DNA of 64,000 nucleotides, from contig NZ_CADFGE010000004.1 of the NCBI RefSeq assembly GCF_902833645.1, forward strand, positions 186,001-250,000. Reading direction: 5' to 3'. The notes below the pieces were generated by a model. That model worked only from the letters and a program-made list of their open reading frames with translations. It was not told where the DNA came from and ran no database searches. Both the position numbers and the translations under genes were made by a program. Below, one piece after another: positions 17,313-26,333 of the stretch. The stretch's first letter is position 1, and each line of letters begins with the position of its first letter. The DNA is from Paraburkholderia fungorum (lineage in GTDB: Bacteria; Pseudomonadota; Gammaproteobacteria; Burkholderiales; Burkholderiaceae).

Positions 17313-17756
17313 ATGACCATCCAACTCGAAGAACGCTTCGGCTTTCTGATTTCCGACGTCGGACGCCTGACAGGCAAGCGTTTCGACGATCTCGCGAAGT
17401 CGTCGGTCGATCTGACGCGCGCGCAGTGCCGCGTGCTGGCCAACCTCGCCCACTACGGCGACGTCAACCAGGCGCGGCTCGCGGACCTGCTCGAAGTCGC
17501 GCCGATTTCGGCGGGGCGGCTGCTGGACCGCATGGAAGAGGGCGGCTGGATTGAGCGCACGGCCAATCCGAATGACCGTCGCGAGCGTCAGGTGAGCATG
17601 ACGCCGAAGGCCGAGCGCACGCTCGGCAAAGCACGCAAGGTGGGCGATAAAGTCGCGCTCGAAGCGCTGAACGGTTTTACCGACGAAGAAGCGAAGCAGC
17701 TCATCGCGCTGCTGCAACGGGTGCGCGGCAATCTCAGCAGCCTCGTGGACCGCTAA
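17313..17756 (+). CDS. MarR-family transcriptional regulator
   Basis: A 147-residue winged-helix repressor: RLTGKRFDDLAKSSVDLTRAQCRVLANLAHYGDVNQARLADLLEVAPISAGRLLDRMEEGGWIER with the beta-wing NPNDRRERQVSMT. Divergent from the DHA2 pump with a palindrome between them. No Shine-Dalgarno is visible before the ATG at 17313, but TATAAT ends seven bases upstream (17301-17306), so transcription could begin at or next to the A of the start codon, that is, a leaderless message. A matching -35 element is not obvious. Confidence 0.88.
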   Translation: MTIQLEERFGFLISDVGRLTGKRFDDLAKSSVDLTRAQCRVLANLAHYGDVNQARLADLLEVAPISAGRLLDRMEEGGWIERTANPNDRRERQVSMTPKAERTLGKARKVGDKVALEALNGFTDEEAKQLIALLQRVRGNLSSLVDR

Positions 17757-17884
17757 CGCCGCGCGCACGGTATTACGTCCGCGCGTTCGCGGCGGCGCTT
17801 GCAACTCATTACAAAATCAAAAGCCGTTCGTAACGAAATTGTCACGTTGCGGTAATAAGTTGGAAGTTTTGCCTTTGGCCTTCC

Positions 17885-18748
17885 ATGCTTGCTCCGCTTC
17901 TGGTTGCCTTTTACGAAACCGTCCGGCAGGGCAGTGTCACCGCCGCCGCCAAGCGGCTCGAAGTCAGTCAGCCGACCATCACGGCGCGCATCCAGCAACT
18001 GGAAAAACAATACGGTGTCGAGCTGTTCCACCGGCGCGGCAGCCGTTTCGATCTGACCGACGCCGGCGCCGCATTGATGCCGCTGATCGATCGCATGCAG
18101 CAAACCGAAAGCGATATCGACTTCACGCTGCGCAATGAACGCGAACTGGCCGCCGGCAATCTGCGGGTCGGCGCGACCGGGCCTTACTACATTCTGCCTG
18201 CCATCGCGGCGTTTCATCGGCAGTATCCGGCGGTCAAGATTTGTGTCGAGATCGGCAATTCTCAGCAGATCCTCGATGCGTTGCTCGATTTCCGCGTCGA
18301 TCTTGCGGTGTCGTCGCAACGGGTCGACGATCCGCGTTTCGCACGCCGTACGATTGCCGACGATCCGCTCGTCGTCGTCGCGCATTGCAGGCATCCGCTG
18401 GCCGCACAGAAAGTGGTCAAGCTTGCCGACGTTGCCGCCCATACGCTGCTGCTGCGCGAGCCTGGCTCGCGGACTCGCGAAGCCACCGAGGGCGCGCTCA
18501 AGCGTATCGGCGTGGTGCCGGCGAGGCTGATCGAAATCGGCAGCCGTGAGGCGATCTACGAAGCGATCCGCCACAACATGGGCTGCACGCTGATGCCGCT
18601 TGGCGAAGCGCCGGCGCATCCCGATCTGCGTCAACTGCCGCTGGACGCCGACGCGCCGGTCCTCCAGGAGTATCTGTATTACCTCGAGGCGCGCGCGGGG
18701 TCACGTCTCATCACCGCCTTCATGGCCAACGTCGGCGTGGCCGCTTAA
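17885..18748 (+). CDS. LysR-family transcriptional regulator
   Basis: A 287-residue LysR protein. The N-terminal helix-turn-helix is FYETVRQGSVTAAAKRLEVSQPTITARIQQLEKQYGVELFHRRGSRFDLTDAG, followed by the two-lobe effector domain (GNLRVGATGPYYILPAIAAFHRQYP, RQ/DLAVSSQ, REPGSRTREATEGAL). It lies upstream of a secreted phosphodiesterase and phospholipase C on the same strand, separated by 143 bases. Regulation of those phosphorus- or lipid-scavenging genes is possible, but no direct sequence evidence links them. Confidence 0.88.
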   Translation: MLAPLLVAFYETVRQGSVTAAAKRLEVSQPTITARIQQLEKQYGVELFHRRGSRFDLTDAGAALMPLIDRMQQTESDIDFTLRNERELAAGNLRVGATGPYYILPAIAAFHRQYPAVKICVEIGNSQQILDALLDFRVDLAVSSQRVDDPRFARRTIADDPLVVVAHCRHPLAAQKVVKLADVAAHTLLLREPGSRTREATEGALKRIGVVPARLIEIGSREAIYEAIRHNMGCTLMPLGEAPAHPDLRQLPLDADAPVLQEYLYYLEARAGSRLITAFMANVGVAA

Positions 18749-18891
18749 CCGCCCCTTAGCGGTCCCTAAAAATGCTGATGCCGGTATCGGCCAGCTTGCG
18801 CAAAACGACATAGCCGCGTCGCCCGCGGTCCCTATCGTTGCAACGACTCGCCGGATGGTCCGGCGCATATCGGCATCGAGAGGGGACAAAC

Positions 18892-21000
18892 ATGAGACGG
18901 CACACCGTCGTGCAATTAGCCTGCGGTCTGGCGCTGCTCGGCGCGCTCGGCGCAACGGCTGCGCTGAGTGGCTGCGGCGGCACATCGCAAACCGGCGCCG
19001 GTGGTTCCGGCAACGGCGCGGGCAACACGCAAGCCAGCGCGGGTACGCCGGCCAGCACACCGGCGGCGTCCGCCGGGCCGGCAGCCAAAAAGATACTGCT
19101 GGTCGAACTCGACGGCGTGACGTACGGCGCGTTGAGCGCGGGGATCGCCGGCGGCAAGCTGCCCAATCTGGCGAAGCTGAACGTGGCGCCCGCGTACAGC
19201 GGCGGTGTCAACGGCACGCTGTCGCAGCAACCCAATCTCGATACGCCGGGCTGGGCGACCGTGCTGACCGGCACGTGGGCCGACCGTCACCAGATCAACT
19301 CCGACGCGCCCAATCAGGCCTCGCATAGCAGCACGGTGTTTCAGATGCTCAAGACCGCGGGCGCCGGCACGGTGGGCGCGGCCGTCGATTCGAGCGGTCT
19401 CGCGGCCTTGCTGACGCCGGATCAGAATGCCGGCAATCTCGACACGCTCGTGAACTGCGCGTCGGTCGACGCCTGCGTCACGCAGAACGGCGTGAACCTG
19501 ATCGACAACGGCTACTCGCTGGTGTTCGCGCAATACCACTCGGCGCAGGACGCCGCGCTGAACGACGGGTTGTCGTCGGCGAACTATGCGAGCACCCTGG
19601 CGCAACTGGATGCCGCGCTCGGCACGCTGGTCGCTGAAACCGCCAAACGCAGCAACGAGAACTGGCTGATCGTCGTGACCAGCAGTCACGGTCTGAACGC
19701 GGCCGGCGGCACCGACGGCTTACCGCTGCCGGCCGAGTCGACCAGCTTCATCGCGCTGAACCAGGCGCCGAATGCGCGCCTCGGTAACACCACGGCGCCG
19801 ACCACGATGGCCGCGCTCTACACGCGCGCCAGCATCGCCGACATCACGCCGACGCTGCTCGCCTACAAGGGCGCGCTGCCCGATCCCACGACCTATGCGC
19901 TCGACGGCGGCCAGTTCATCGGCGCCACGCCCGTATCGCAACTGCTCGGCACCACTGGTAGCGACAACGCGAGCCTTGTGCTGACGTGGACCGCGCCCGC
20001 GACCGGCGCGATCAGCGTGCTGCGCAACGGCACCTTGATTGCGAGCCTGCCCGCCGGCACGGCGACCTATACCGACAGCCAACTCGGCCTGACGACGACC
20101 GGCGTCTACCCGTTCAACTACACGGTGGTGGCCGGCAGCGCGCCGCTCGCGACGATCACCCAGGTTGTGTACGTGCAACCCCCGCCGCCCCCACCTCCGC
20201 CGCCGCCGCTCGCAACGACGCTGACCAACGGTCTGTCGAGCTACTACCCGTTCGGTGCGCTGCCGCCGGTCGATCGCCTGAACGCCAGCACGATGGGGCC
20301 GTGGGCTGCGGATGCCGATAGCGGCACGCTGGTCACCGATCCGTTCGGCGGCAAGGGTTTGCAGATCGACACGCATACGGTCGACAGCAATGGCTTCGAT
20401 GGCTACAAGCTCACGCAGACCAACGACGTTACGACCCACGCGCAATTCACCATCGGCTTCTGGTTCTACACCTCGTGCGCGAATCTCACGGGTAACGGCA
20501 CGCCGGTGTTCTCGAACAAGAACTACTACTCGGGCGGCAATGCCGGCATCGCGATCGGCCTGTTCCCGGGCTCGAGCACGAGCTGCAACATCCGCTTCAA
20601 TCTCGGCGACGGCAGCACGCGTAACGACATTAACAGCCTGAACGTCAGCGCCAACAAGTGGACCTATCTCGCGCTGGCTATCGACACCACAGCGAAGAAG
20701 ATCAACGCCTACATCTTCGATCCGGTGCTCGGCGAGCAGAAGGTGCTGGGCCAGGCGCTGAGCGTCAACATCGCCAAGCTGCCGGGCCTCGGTGTGTTCG
20801 GCCTGAACGAAGACGGCACCGGCCGCTACTACATGAATGCCTGTAACGACACGCCGCCGTACACCGTCGGCAAATGCGCGGCGACGCCGCCGGATGTACA
20901 GGCGTTCGGCGACCTCGCGCTGTGGACCCGTGTCGTCACCGAAACCGAGTTGCAGTCGATCTTCGGTTCGGGCCAGCCGTTGTCCACGCTTACCCACTGA
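18892..21000 (+). CDS. Lipoprotein phosphodiesterase/nucleotide pyrophosphatase with C-terminal LamG-like domain
   Basis: A 702-residue protein. The lipoprotein signal ends at ALSGC, so Cys28 would be lipidated. A Gly/Ala/Ser-rich spacer follows, then an alkaline-phosphatase-superfamily domain (KKILLVELDGVTYGAL, NLDTPGWATVLTGTWADRHQI with the likely Thr nucleophile/metal site, VVTSSHG). A run of ten prolines (at 20180-20209) links it to a concanavalin-like LamG module (FTIGFWFYTS, KWTYLALAIDTT) that probably binds a glycan or surface. Start supported by GAGGGGAC upstream. First of three exported-protein genes in a row. Confidence 0.82.
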   Translation: MRRHTVVQLACGLALLGALGATAALSGCGGTSQTGAGGSGNGAGNTQASAGTPASTPAASAGPAAKKILLVELDGVTYGALSAGIAGGKLPNLAKLNVAPAYSGGVNGTLSQQPNLDTPGWATVLTGTWADRHQINSDAPNQASHSSTVFQMLKTAGAGTVGAAVDSSGLAALLTPDQNAGNLDTLVNCASVDACVTQNGVNLIDNGYSLVFAQYHSAQDAALNDGLSSANYASTLAQLDAALGTLVAETAKRSNENWLIVVTSSHGLNAAGGTDGLPLPAESTSFIALNQAPNARLGNTTAPTTMAALYTRASIADITPTLLAYKGALPDPTTYALDGGQFIGATPVSQLLGTTGSDNASLVLTWTAPATGAISVLRNGTLIASLPAGTATYTDSQLGLTTTGVYPFNYTVVAGSAPLATITQVVYVQPPPPPPPPPPLATTLTNGLSSYYPFGALPPVDRLNASTMGPWAADADSGTLVTDPFGGKGLQIDTHTVDSNGFDGYKLTQTNDVTTHAQFTIGFWFYTSCANLTGNGTPVFSNKNYYSGGNAGIAIGLFPGSSTSCNIRFNLGDGSTRNDINSLNVSANKWTYLALAIDTTAKKINAYIFDPVLGEQKVLGQALSVNIAKLPGLGVFGLNEDGTGRYYMNACNDTPPYTVGKCAATPPDVQAFGDLALWTRVVTETELQSIFGSGQPLSTLTH

Positions 21001-21013
21001 CCGGAGTCCAGCG

Positions 21014-21358
21014 ATGAACCCGATGGTTTCCTTTGCGAAAGCGCCTGAGATGAAGGCGATGGGCGAGGCGCGGCAAGCGCAAATCCGCAGCGGGCTGCGT
21101 CGTACGCGTGGCCTGCTGACGGCCGCTGCCCTCTGCGCGCTGTGCGTATCGATGACGGGCTGCGGCGACGGATCGAGCAGCAGCACCAGCAATGGTGCGG
21201 GCGGCTCCGGCACGGCCGCGAACAACGCGGCGGCCGGCGCGGGCGGTGCAAGCGCGCCGGTGCCGATCGTCGCGGCGCCGGCCTCCGGTGCGTGCGCCGC
21301 ATCGGGCGCGAGCGCCGCGCAGCCGTTGCAGAACACGCAACTTGTCTGCGCGCCCTGA
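21014..21358 (+). CDS. Small lipoprotein of unknown function
   Basis: A 114-residue protein with an unusually long basic N-terminus (about 30 residues) before a hydrophobic stretch ending in the lipobox MTGC. The mature part is Ser/Gly/Ala-rich with two Cys pairs near the end (GACAAS, QLVCAP) and no recognisable domain. It lies 13 bases after the phosphodiesterase gene and about 100 before plcN, so the three are likely co-transcribed. GGAGTCCAGCG precedes the ATG. Confidence 0.65.
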   Translation: MNPMVSFAKAPEMKAMGEARQAQIRSGLRRTRGLLTAAALCALCVSMTGCGDGSSSSTSNGAGGSGTAANNAAAGAGGASAPVPIVAAPASGACAASGASAAQPLQNTQLVCAP

Positions 21359-21457
21359 CGTGCTGTTTGCCGCGTGCGCTTTGCCGCCTGCCTGTCGAGC
21401 CGCTGGCTGCGACGGCCCGGCAAGCGCACAGATTCTGACGATCCCAACACGCCAAAC

Positions 21458-23596
21458 ATGACCTCATTGGACCGCCGTACCTTCCTGCGCAGCGCCGCGG
21501 GCGCTGCCGCGCTCGGCCTGTTTCCGCCTGCGATCCGCCGCGCGCTTGCGATTCCCGCGAACAACACGACCGGCACCATCAACGACGTCCAGCACGTCGT
21601 CATCTTCATGCAGGAGAACCGCTCGTTCGATCATTACTTCGGCACGCTGCCGGGCGTGCGCGGCTTTAGCGACCGCTTCACGATTCCGCAGCCGGGCGGC
21701 ACGACCGTGTTCCAGCAGAACGACGGCACGCGCACCGTGCTGCCGTTTTACCTCGACAGCACCAAGGGCAACGCGCTGCTGGCCGGCGGCCCGCATTCGT
21801 GGACCGACGCGCATCAGGCGTGGGACAACGGCCGTATGACACAGTGGCCGAAAGCGAAAGGCGATGTGTCGATGGGCTATCTGAAGCAGGCCGATCTGCC
21901 GTTCCATGTCGCGCTGGCGAATGCGTTCACGATCTGCGACGCCTATCACTGCTCGCTGCATGGCGGCACGAATTCGAACCGGATCTTTCTGTGGACCGGC
22001 ACCAATGGCGCGAGCGCGGGCTCCAACCCGGTCGTCAACAACGACGGCTGGGACGGCCTCGGCGCATCGGCGACCGGCCTCACGTGGACGACTTATCCCG
22101 AACGTCTGCAGGCGGCGGGTGTGAGCTGGAAGGTCTACCAGAACATGCCGGACAACTACACGGACAACTCGCTCGCCGGCTTTGCGACTTACCGCAAGGT
22201 GAACGAGACGCTGCCGGGTTCGCCGTTGTTGCCGTACACCCAGTCGCTGGAGACCGTGGCGCCGTTGTACAAGGGCATCGGCAATACGATGCCCGACGGC
22301 GGTTTCCTCCAGTCGCTGAAAGACGACATTGCCGCCGGCCAGATGCCGCAGGTGAGCTGGATCGTTTCGCCGCAGGCCTACTGCGAGCATCCGGGCACGT
22401 CGACGCCGGGGCAGGGCGCCTACTACCTGCAACTGCTGCTCGACACGCTGACGGCCAACCCGGATGTGTGGAGCAAGACCGTGCTGTTCGTCAATTACGA
22501 CGAGAACGATTGCTTCTTCGATCACATGCCGCCGCCCGATGCGCCGAGCAAAAATGCCGACGGCACGTTCGCCGGCAAATCGACGGTCAACGCGCAGTAC
22601 GAATATTTCACGAAGGCCAACCCGCCCGGCGATTCGTCGCCGATCGTGCCGGACGGACAATGTTTTGGGCCGGGCCCGCGTGTGCCGATGTTCGTGGTGT
22701 CGCCGTGGAGCACGGGCGGCTGGGTGAATTCGCAGGTGTTCGACCATACGTCGGTACTGCGCTTTCTGGAGCAGCGGTTCGGCGTGACCGAGACCAACAT
22801 CAGCCCGTGGCGGCGCGCGGTATGCGGCGATCTCACCTCGGCATTCAACTTTCGCAATCCGAACGATGCGCCGGTGGCGGCGCTGCCCGCGCCGACCAAG
22901 GCTCAGGCCGATGCGCAGAACACACAGCAGAGCGCCTTGGGGGCGGTGCCTGTGCCGCCGGCGGCGAGCCAGCAGATGCCGCAACAGGTGCTGATGTCGC
23001 GGCCATCGCGCGCGCTGCCGTATCTGCTGCACGTGAGCGCCAATGCCGATGTGCAGGACGGTCTGATCTGGCTGATTTTCAGCAATACCGGCACGGCGGG
23101 CGCGGTGTTCCATGTGTACGACCAGTTGCACCTCGACCGGCCGCCGCGCCGTTATACCGTCGAAGCGGGCAAGGAGCTGTCCGACTCATGGGCCGCGCTC
23201 GCCGACGATAAGGGCAATTACAGCCTGTGGGTGCTCGGGCCGAATGGTTTTCATCGGTCGTTTCAAGGCAGCGTGGCGACGGTTGCGACCGGGCCGAATC
23301 CGGAGGTGCGAGTCTGCTATGACGTCGTCAACAACGCGGTCTATCTGACGATCATGAATACCGGCAATGCGACAGCCAACGTGACCGTCACCTCGAACGC
23401 ATATCGCAGCGATGGGCCGTGGACCTATGCGGTGCCCGCGGGCATGCAGGTCGAGCCGTACTGGTCGGTGAGCGCATCGGGCGGCTGGTATGACTTCACG
23501 CTGGCCGCGGCGGGCGGCTTTACGCGGCGTTTTGCGGGTCGTGTCGAAACCGGCAAGGACAGTATCAGCGATCCGGCAATGGGGGTGGCGAGTTAA
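21458..23596 (+). CDS. plcN: Tat-exported phosphocholine-specific phospholipase C
   Basis: A 712-residue protein. The N-terminus DRRTFLRSAAGAAALGLFPPAIRRALA is a twin-arginine signal. The catalytic phosphoesterase part starts with VQHVVIFMQENRSFDHYFGTLPGVRGF, the family hallmark, and continues with HSWTDAHQAW and NYDENDCFFDHMPPPD. Two C-terminal DUF756-like beta modules end the protein (PYLLHVSANAD and VYLTIMNTGNATANVTV). Length is that of bacterial PlcN/PlcH enzymes, which hydrolyse phosphatidylcholine or related phospholipids outside the cell. The ATG at 21458 is set by the Tat motif. A strong terminator follows. Confidence 0.92.
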   Translation: MTSLDRRTFLRSAAGAAALGLFPPAIRRALAIPANNTTGTINDVQHVVIFMQENRSFDHYFGTLPGVRGFSDRFTIPQPGGTTVFQQNDGTRTVLPFYLDSTKGNALLAGGPHSWTDAHQAWDNGRMTQWPKAKGDVSMGYLKQADLPFHVALANAFTICDAYHCSLHGGTNSNRIFLWTGTNGASAGSNPVVNNDGWDGLGASATGLTWTTYPERLQAAGVSWKVYQNMPDNYTDNSLAGFATYRKVNETLPGSPLLPYTQSLETVAPLYKGIGNTMPDGGFLQSLKDDIAAGQMPQVSWIVSPQAYCEHPGTSTPGQGAYYLQLLLDTLTANPDVWSKTVLFVNYDENDCFFDHMPPPDAPSKNADGTFAGKSTVNAQYEYFTKANPPGDSSPIVPDGQCFGPGPRVPMFVVSPWSTGGWVNSQVFDHTSVLRFLEQRFGVTETNISPWRRAVCGDLTSAFNFRNPNDAPVAALPAPTKAQADAQNTQQSALGAVPVPPAASQQMPQQVLMSRPSRALPYLLHVSANADVQDGLIWLIFSNTGTAGAVFHVYDQLHLDRPPRRYTVEAGKELSDSWAALADDKGNYSLWVLGPNGFHRSFQGSVATVATGPNPEVRVCYDVVNNAVYLTIMNTGNATANVTVTSNAYRSDGPWTYAVPAGMQVEPYWSVSASGGWYDFTLAAAGGFTRRFAGRVETGKDSISDPAMGVAS

Positions 23597-23641
23597 GGCA
23601 GCGGCGATGTCGCGCTGATTAAGCGAGGAGTGGCATTTGAT

Positions 23642-23670
23642 GGAGTCAGCTTCGGCTGACTCCTTTTTTT
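23642..23670 (+). terminator. Terminator after plcN
   Basis: GGAGTCAGC-TTCG-GCTGACTCC with a stable TTCG loop and seven T. Confidence 0.92.
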
Positions 23671-23690
23671 ATGGCTATCTGGCCGAGTGT

Positions 23691-24041
23691 TTATTTGGCC
23701 TCGGACCCTGCGTTCGCGCCGGACGGCGGGGCCAGCTCGAAGCAGGCCGGCGGCATGGCCGGGGTTTTCGACTTCGCGTCCGGTTGCTGCGGGTCGATGC
23801 ACTTGAAGGCGCTCTGATCGCGCTGGACGAAAATCGTATCGGCCGAGCCGCCATCGACATGGGCGCCGTTTACGACGGCGACGATTTTGTAGCCGTCCTG
23901 CAGCAGCGTCGACAGGGTGGCGGGGCTGGCACGCCACTGACTGCTGATCGGCGTTTGGGCGTTGGCGGCGAGCGGTGCTGCGGCGGCGAGAAGCGTGACG
24001 GCGGCGGTAGCTACGGCACGTGCGGCGGTGCGGAATGTCAT
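23691..24041 (-). CDS. Small exported hypothetical protein
   Basis: A 116-residue protein with a clear signal peptide (MTFRTAARAVATAAVTLLAAAAPLAANAQ). The mature part has an SSQWRASPATLSTLLQDGYKIVAVV segment, a single Cys pair (KCIDP, PACFEL) and no recognised domain. AAGGAGG lies eight bases before the ATG at 24041 and decides the start. It converges with plcN at the shared terminator region and lies just downstream of the tRNA remnant. Confidence 0.75.
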   Translation of the reverse strand: MTFRTAARAVATAAVTLLAAAAPLAANAQTPISSQWRASPATLSTLLQDGYKIVAVVNGAHVDGGSADTIFVQRDQSAFKCIDPQQPDAKSKTPAMPPACFELAPPSGANAGSEAK

Positions 24042-24092
24042 CAAGAAACCTCCTTGAAGTTGCGTTTGGAAGACCGAACGGAAGACCAAAAC

Positions 24093-24128
24093 AAAAAAGC
24101 CGCTGACCTTGTGGATCAGCGGCTTTTT
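24093..24128. terminator. Bidirectional terminator beside the tRNA remnant
   Basis: GCCGCTGA / TCAGCGGC stem with an A-run on the left and T-run on the right. On the minus strand it would end the original tRNA transcript. Confidence 0.85.
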
Positions 24129-24136
24129 CTTGCAAC

Positions 24137-24186
<50 letters not shown>

Positions 24187-24387
24187 AGTTTTGAATTCCG
24201 ATGGCATCCGATGAAATCCGCTGAGATATGTAAAATAACTGCAAAAACAAGGAGTTATGAAATTATTCTGGCCGTACATTTCCGAGTTTTTCCGTTGTGA
24301 TCCGAGCGATGAGTGTAGACCTAGTGTAGACTGAATTTGCTGCTGGGTTTCTGCGCCCATTGTTGGATTTATGCAACGGAGGCGGGC

Positions 24388-25725
24388 ATGCTGACTGAAA
24401 GGACTGTCGCTGCGGCTATTCAGGAGGCCCGGAAAACTGGCGAGCAGCGATGGGTTCACGAATCGCGTGGACGAGGGCAGGGCGCTTTGTCGCTCAAGAT
24501 TTCCGCTACGGGTACTGCTTCATGGTATTTCCGCTACGCCCTTGATCGGAAGAATCGATACTTTCCGCTGGGGCTTTACGGCGACCAAGCGGATCGGTTG
24601 ACCTTGGCCAGCGCTCGGATTCGCTGTGGCGAGGCGGCGGCGCGGCGGCAAGAGATCACCGACGGCGATCTTCACTCCGACGAACGCGCAAGATTGATCG
24701 GCGAACAGGAGCGGAAAGACCAGGAAGTCCGAGCGAAAGCGGCTGCGGAAGCCGAAGCGTTACTCAAGGTGAAGTTCACGCTCAAGGCTTTGATGGATGC
24801 CTATATCGGCTATCTCGAGAATGCAGGCAAATCGAGCGCCGACGATGTCCGGCGACTGGTCACATTACACGTCTATGGGGCGTTTCCGGACTATTCGTCT
24901 GCGCCTGCTAGAGATCTGACGCGGCAGCAGGCTACAGAGATTTTCCGAAAGCTGGTGGAGGCCGGTAAAGGTCGAACAGCAGGCAAAGTACGAGCCTTTC
25001 TTCATGCGGCATATGAGCTGGCGCTGGGAATCGAAGGCGATGCTGCTGCCCCGTCCACTATGGAGGGATTCGAGATCGAGTTCAACCCGATCGCGGCAAC
25101 GAGGTCTTTGACGCAGTTCAACAGGGTTGGGCATAGGCATCTTTCTACGTCCGAGTTTCGTTCGTTTTGGACACGCCTGTCGGAGATGGATAGTGCGGCA
25201 GCGGATGCCGCCAGGGTAGGTGTGCTCGCTGGTGGTCAACGTATCGCGCAGCTGCTTAGGGGGACTAGCCTGGACTACGATCTGGACGTCGACGTCCTTA
25301 CGTTGTTTGACGGGAAAGGACGGCGGAGGGTGCCGCGTCGTCACGATATTCCGTTGCCGCCCACAGCAGCAGCGATAGTGCGTAAGCGTATTGGCGCGAT
25401 TTCCTCAGAAGCAGACGATCGTCGCATATTCGGCACGACGGTGCCGGACACGGTCGGCGATGTGGTAGCCGAGATTTCGGCGGAAATGGTTAAAAGTAAG
25501 GAGGCTATGGCACCGTTCGGCTGGACTGATCTGAGGCGTACGGTCGAAACCTTACTCATCGAAGAGCTTCGCGTATCAAAAGACCTGCGCGGGCAGATTC
25601 TATCCCACGGGCTAGGGGGTGTTCAGGATCGGCACTATGATCGGGCGAACTACATTCGCCAGATGCGTCCCGTATTGGTCCAATGGGGCACGTGGATTAG
25701 AAAGCACTGCAAGAGTCAAAAATAG
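24388..25725 (+). CDS. int: Tyrosine recombinase (genomic island / ICE integrase)
   Basis: A 445-residue integrase. The N-terminal arm-binding region (RGRGQGALSLKISATGTASWYFRYAL...RYFPLGLYGD) is that of tRNA-targeting island integrases. The catalytic domain shows GGQRIAQLLRG (first Arg), TDLRRTVETLL (box II, with Thr in place of the usual His before DLRR), ILSHGLGGVQDRHYDR (His and tyrosine region). GGAGGCGGGC precedes the ATG at 24388. It faces away from the tRNA-Met fragment and should catalyse integration and excision of the element that fills the rest of the window. Confidence 0.93.
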   Translation: MLTERTVAAAIQEARKTGEQRWVHESRGRGQGALSLKISATGTASWYFRYALDRKNRYFPLGLYGDQADRLTLASARIRCGEAAARRQEITDGDLHSDERARLIGEQERKDQEVRAKAAAEAEALLKVKFTLKALMDAYIGYLENAGKSSADDVRRLVTLHVYGAFPDYSSAPARDLTRQQATEIFRKLVEAGKGRTAGKVRAFLHAAYELALGIEGDAAAPSTMEGFEIEFNPIAATRSLTQFNRVGHRHLSTSEFRSFWTRLSEMDSAAADAARVGVLAGGQRIAQLLRGTSLDYDLDVDVLTLFDGKGRRRVPRRHDIPLPPTAAAIVRKRIGAISSEADDRRIFGTTVPDTVGDVVAEISAEMVKSKEAMAPFGWTDLRRTVETLLIEELRVSKDLRGQILSHGLGGVQDRHYDRANYIRQMRPVLVQWGTWIRKHCKSQK

Positions 25726-26171
25726 GTGTCGTGTGCGCGAGCATCACACTGTGAGGCCTACTATCCAAAGGCCAATTGCCTGATGCCGCTTGATTACAAC
25801 ATTGATCAGGACATCGGCGGGCTGTCATATACGCCGTGCCAGTTCGCGTGGCGCGGGCCGAAGTTCGATGCTGTAATCTTGCGGATAACTGCTTACCAGA
25901 GCGTTTTTCACTCCCACCCATGGAATCTAAATTCTACTGAGGCTGGCATCTCGCCAAGACGGATATGGAGTTTCAGACCACCGAGTTCGAGTGGCCGCTG
26001 ATCCGTTTCTACGAAGCTTTCTCGCGTTTCGTGCTGACTACCGGCATGGTGACGATTGCCGCCGATGTCGATATCAAATATCAGGAGCATGTGGGGTCAG
26101 AGAAACGGATTCGCGTCCAAAAACAGGCTCTGACACATTACCACTGGCTCCTTGACGGGAGATGGAGTTGA
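25726..26171 (+). pseudogene. Decayed region with a possible MarR-type winged-helix fragment
   Basis: The 608 bases between integrase and the monooxygenase hold no complete gene. One frame (25965-26090) reads EFEWPLIRFYEAFSRFVLTTG and resembles the first helix of MarR-type winged-helix regulators, but the similarity stops near 26090 where a short inverted repeat begins, so the DNA-binding part is absent. It may be a cut-off local regulator of the neighbouring catabolic genes. The assignment comes from pattern recognition only and is weak. Confidence 0.3.
26096..26134. repeat. Short inverted repeat (GTCAGAG / CTCTGAC)
   Basis: GTCAGAG and CTCTGAC are exact inverted copies 25 bases apart, within GGGGTCAGAG...GGCTCTGACAC. 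It marks the point where the MarR-like fragment ends and may be a small repeat element or insertion scar. Confidence 0.4.
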
Positions 26172-26234
26172 TTTCGACGCGTTGCTCTTGGTGGCGGCAC
26201 ATTCGGCGAGGTTACCTTGGCTCGAGTTCCATTA

Positions 26235-26250
26235 TAGGTGCTTGCATCTA
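26235..26250. promoter_or_regulatory. Candidate operator 1 of the module A regulator
   Basis: TAGGTG-CTTG-CATCTA, flanked by A and T, about 85 bases before the monooxygenase gene. The same arrangement (TANGTG, four bases, CANNTA) occurs at 32464 and 36222 in front of two other units of the cluster. Confidence 0.5.
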
Positions 26251-26333
26251 TCCCCCTAAGTAGCTGATCGAATTTACCATGCAGGCGCGACCTCCTACGC
26301 TATGCCTTAATCAATCAAAAGGAGGTAGGAGAC

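Noticed and set aside
19720..21609. Minus-strand 629-codon frame opposite the phosphodiesterase
   Set aside because: Arg-rich shadow of a coding region with clear motifs on the plus strand.
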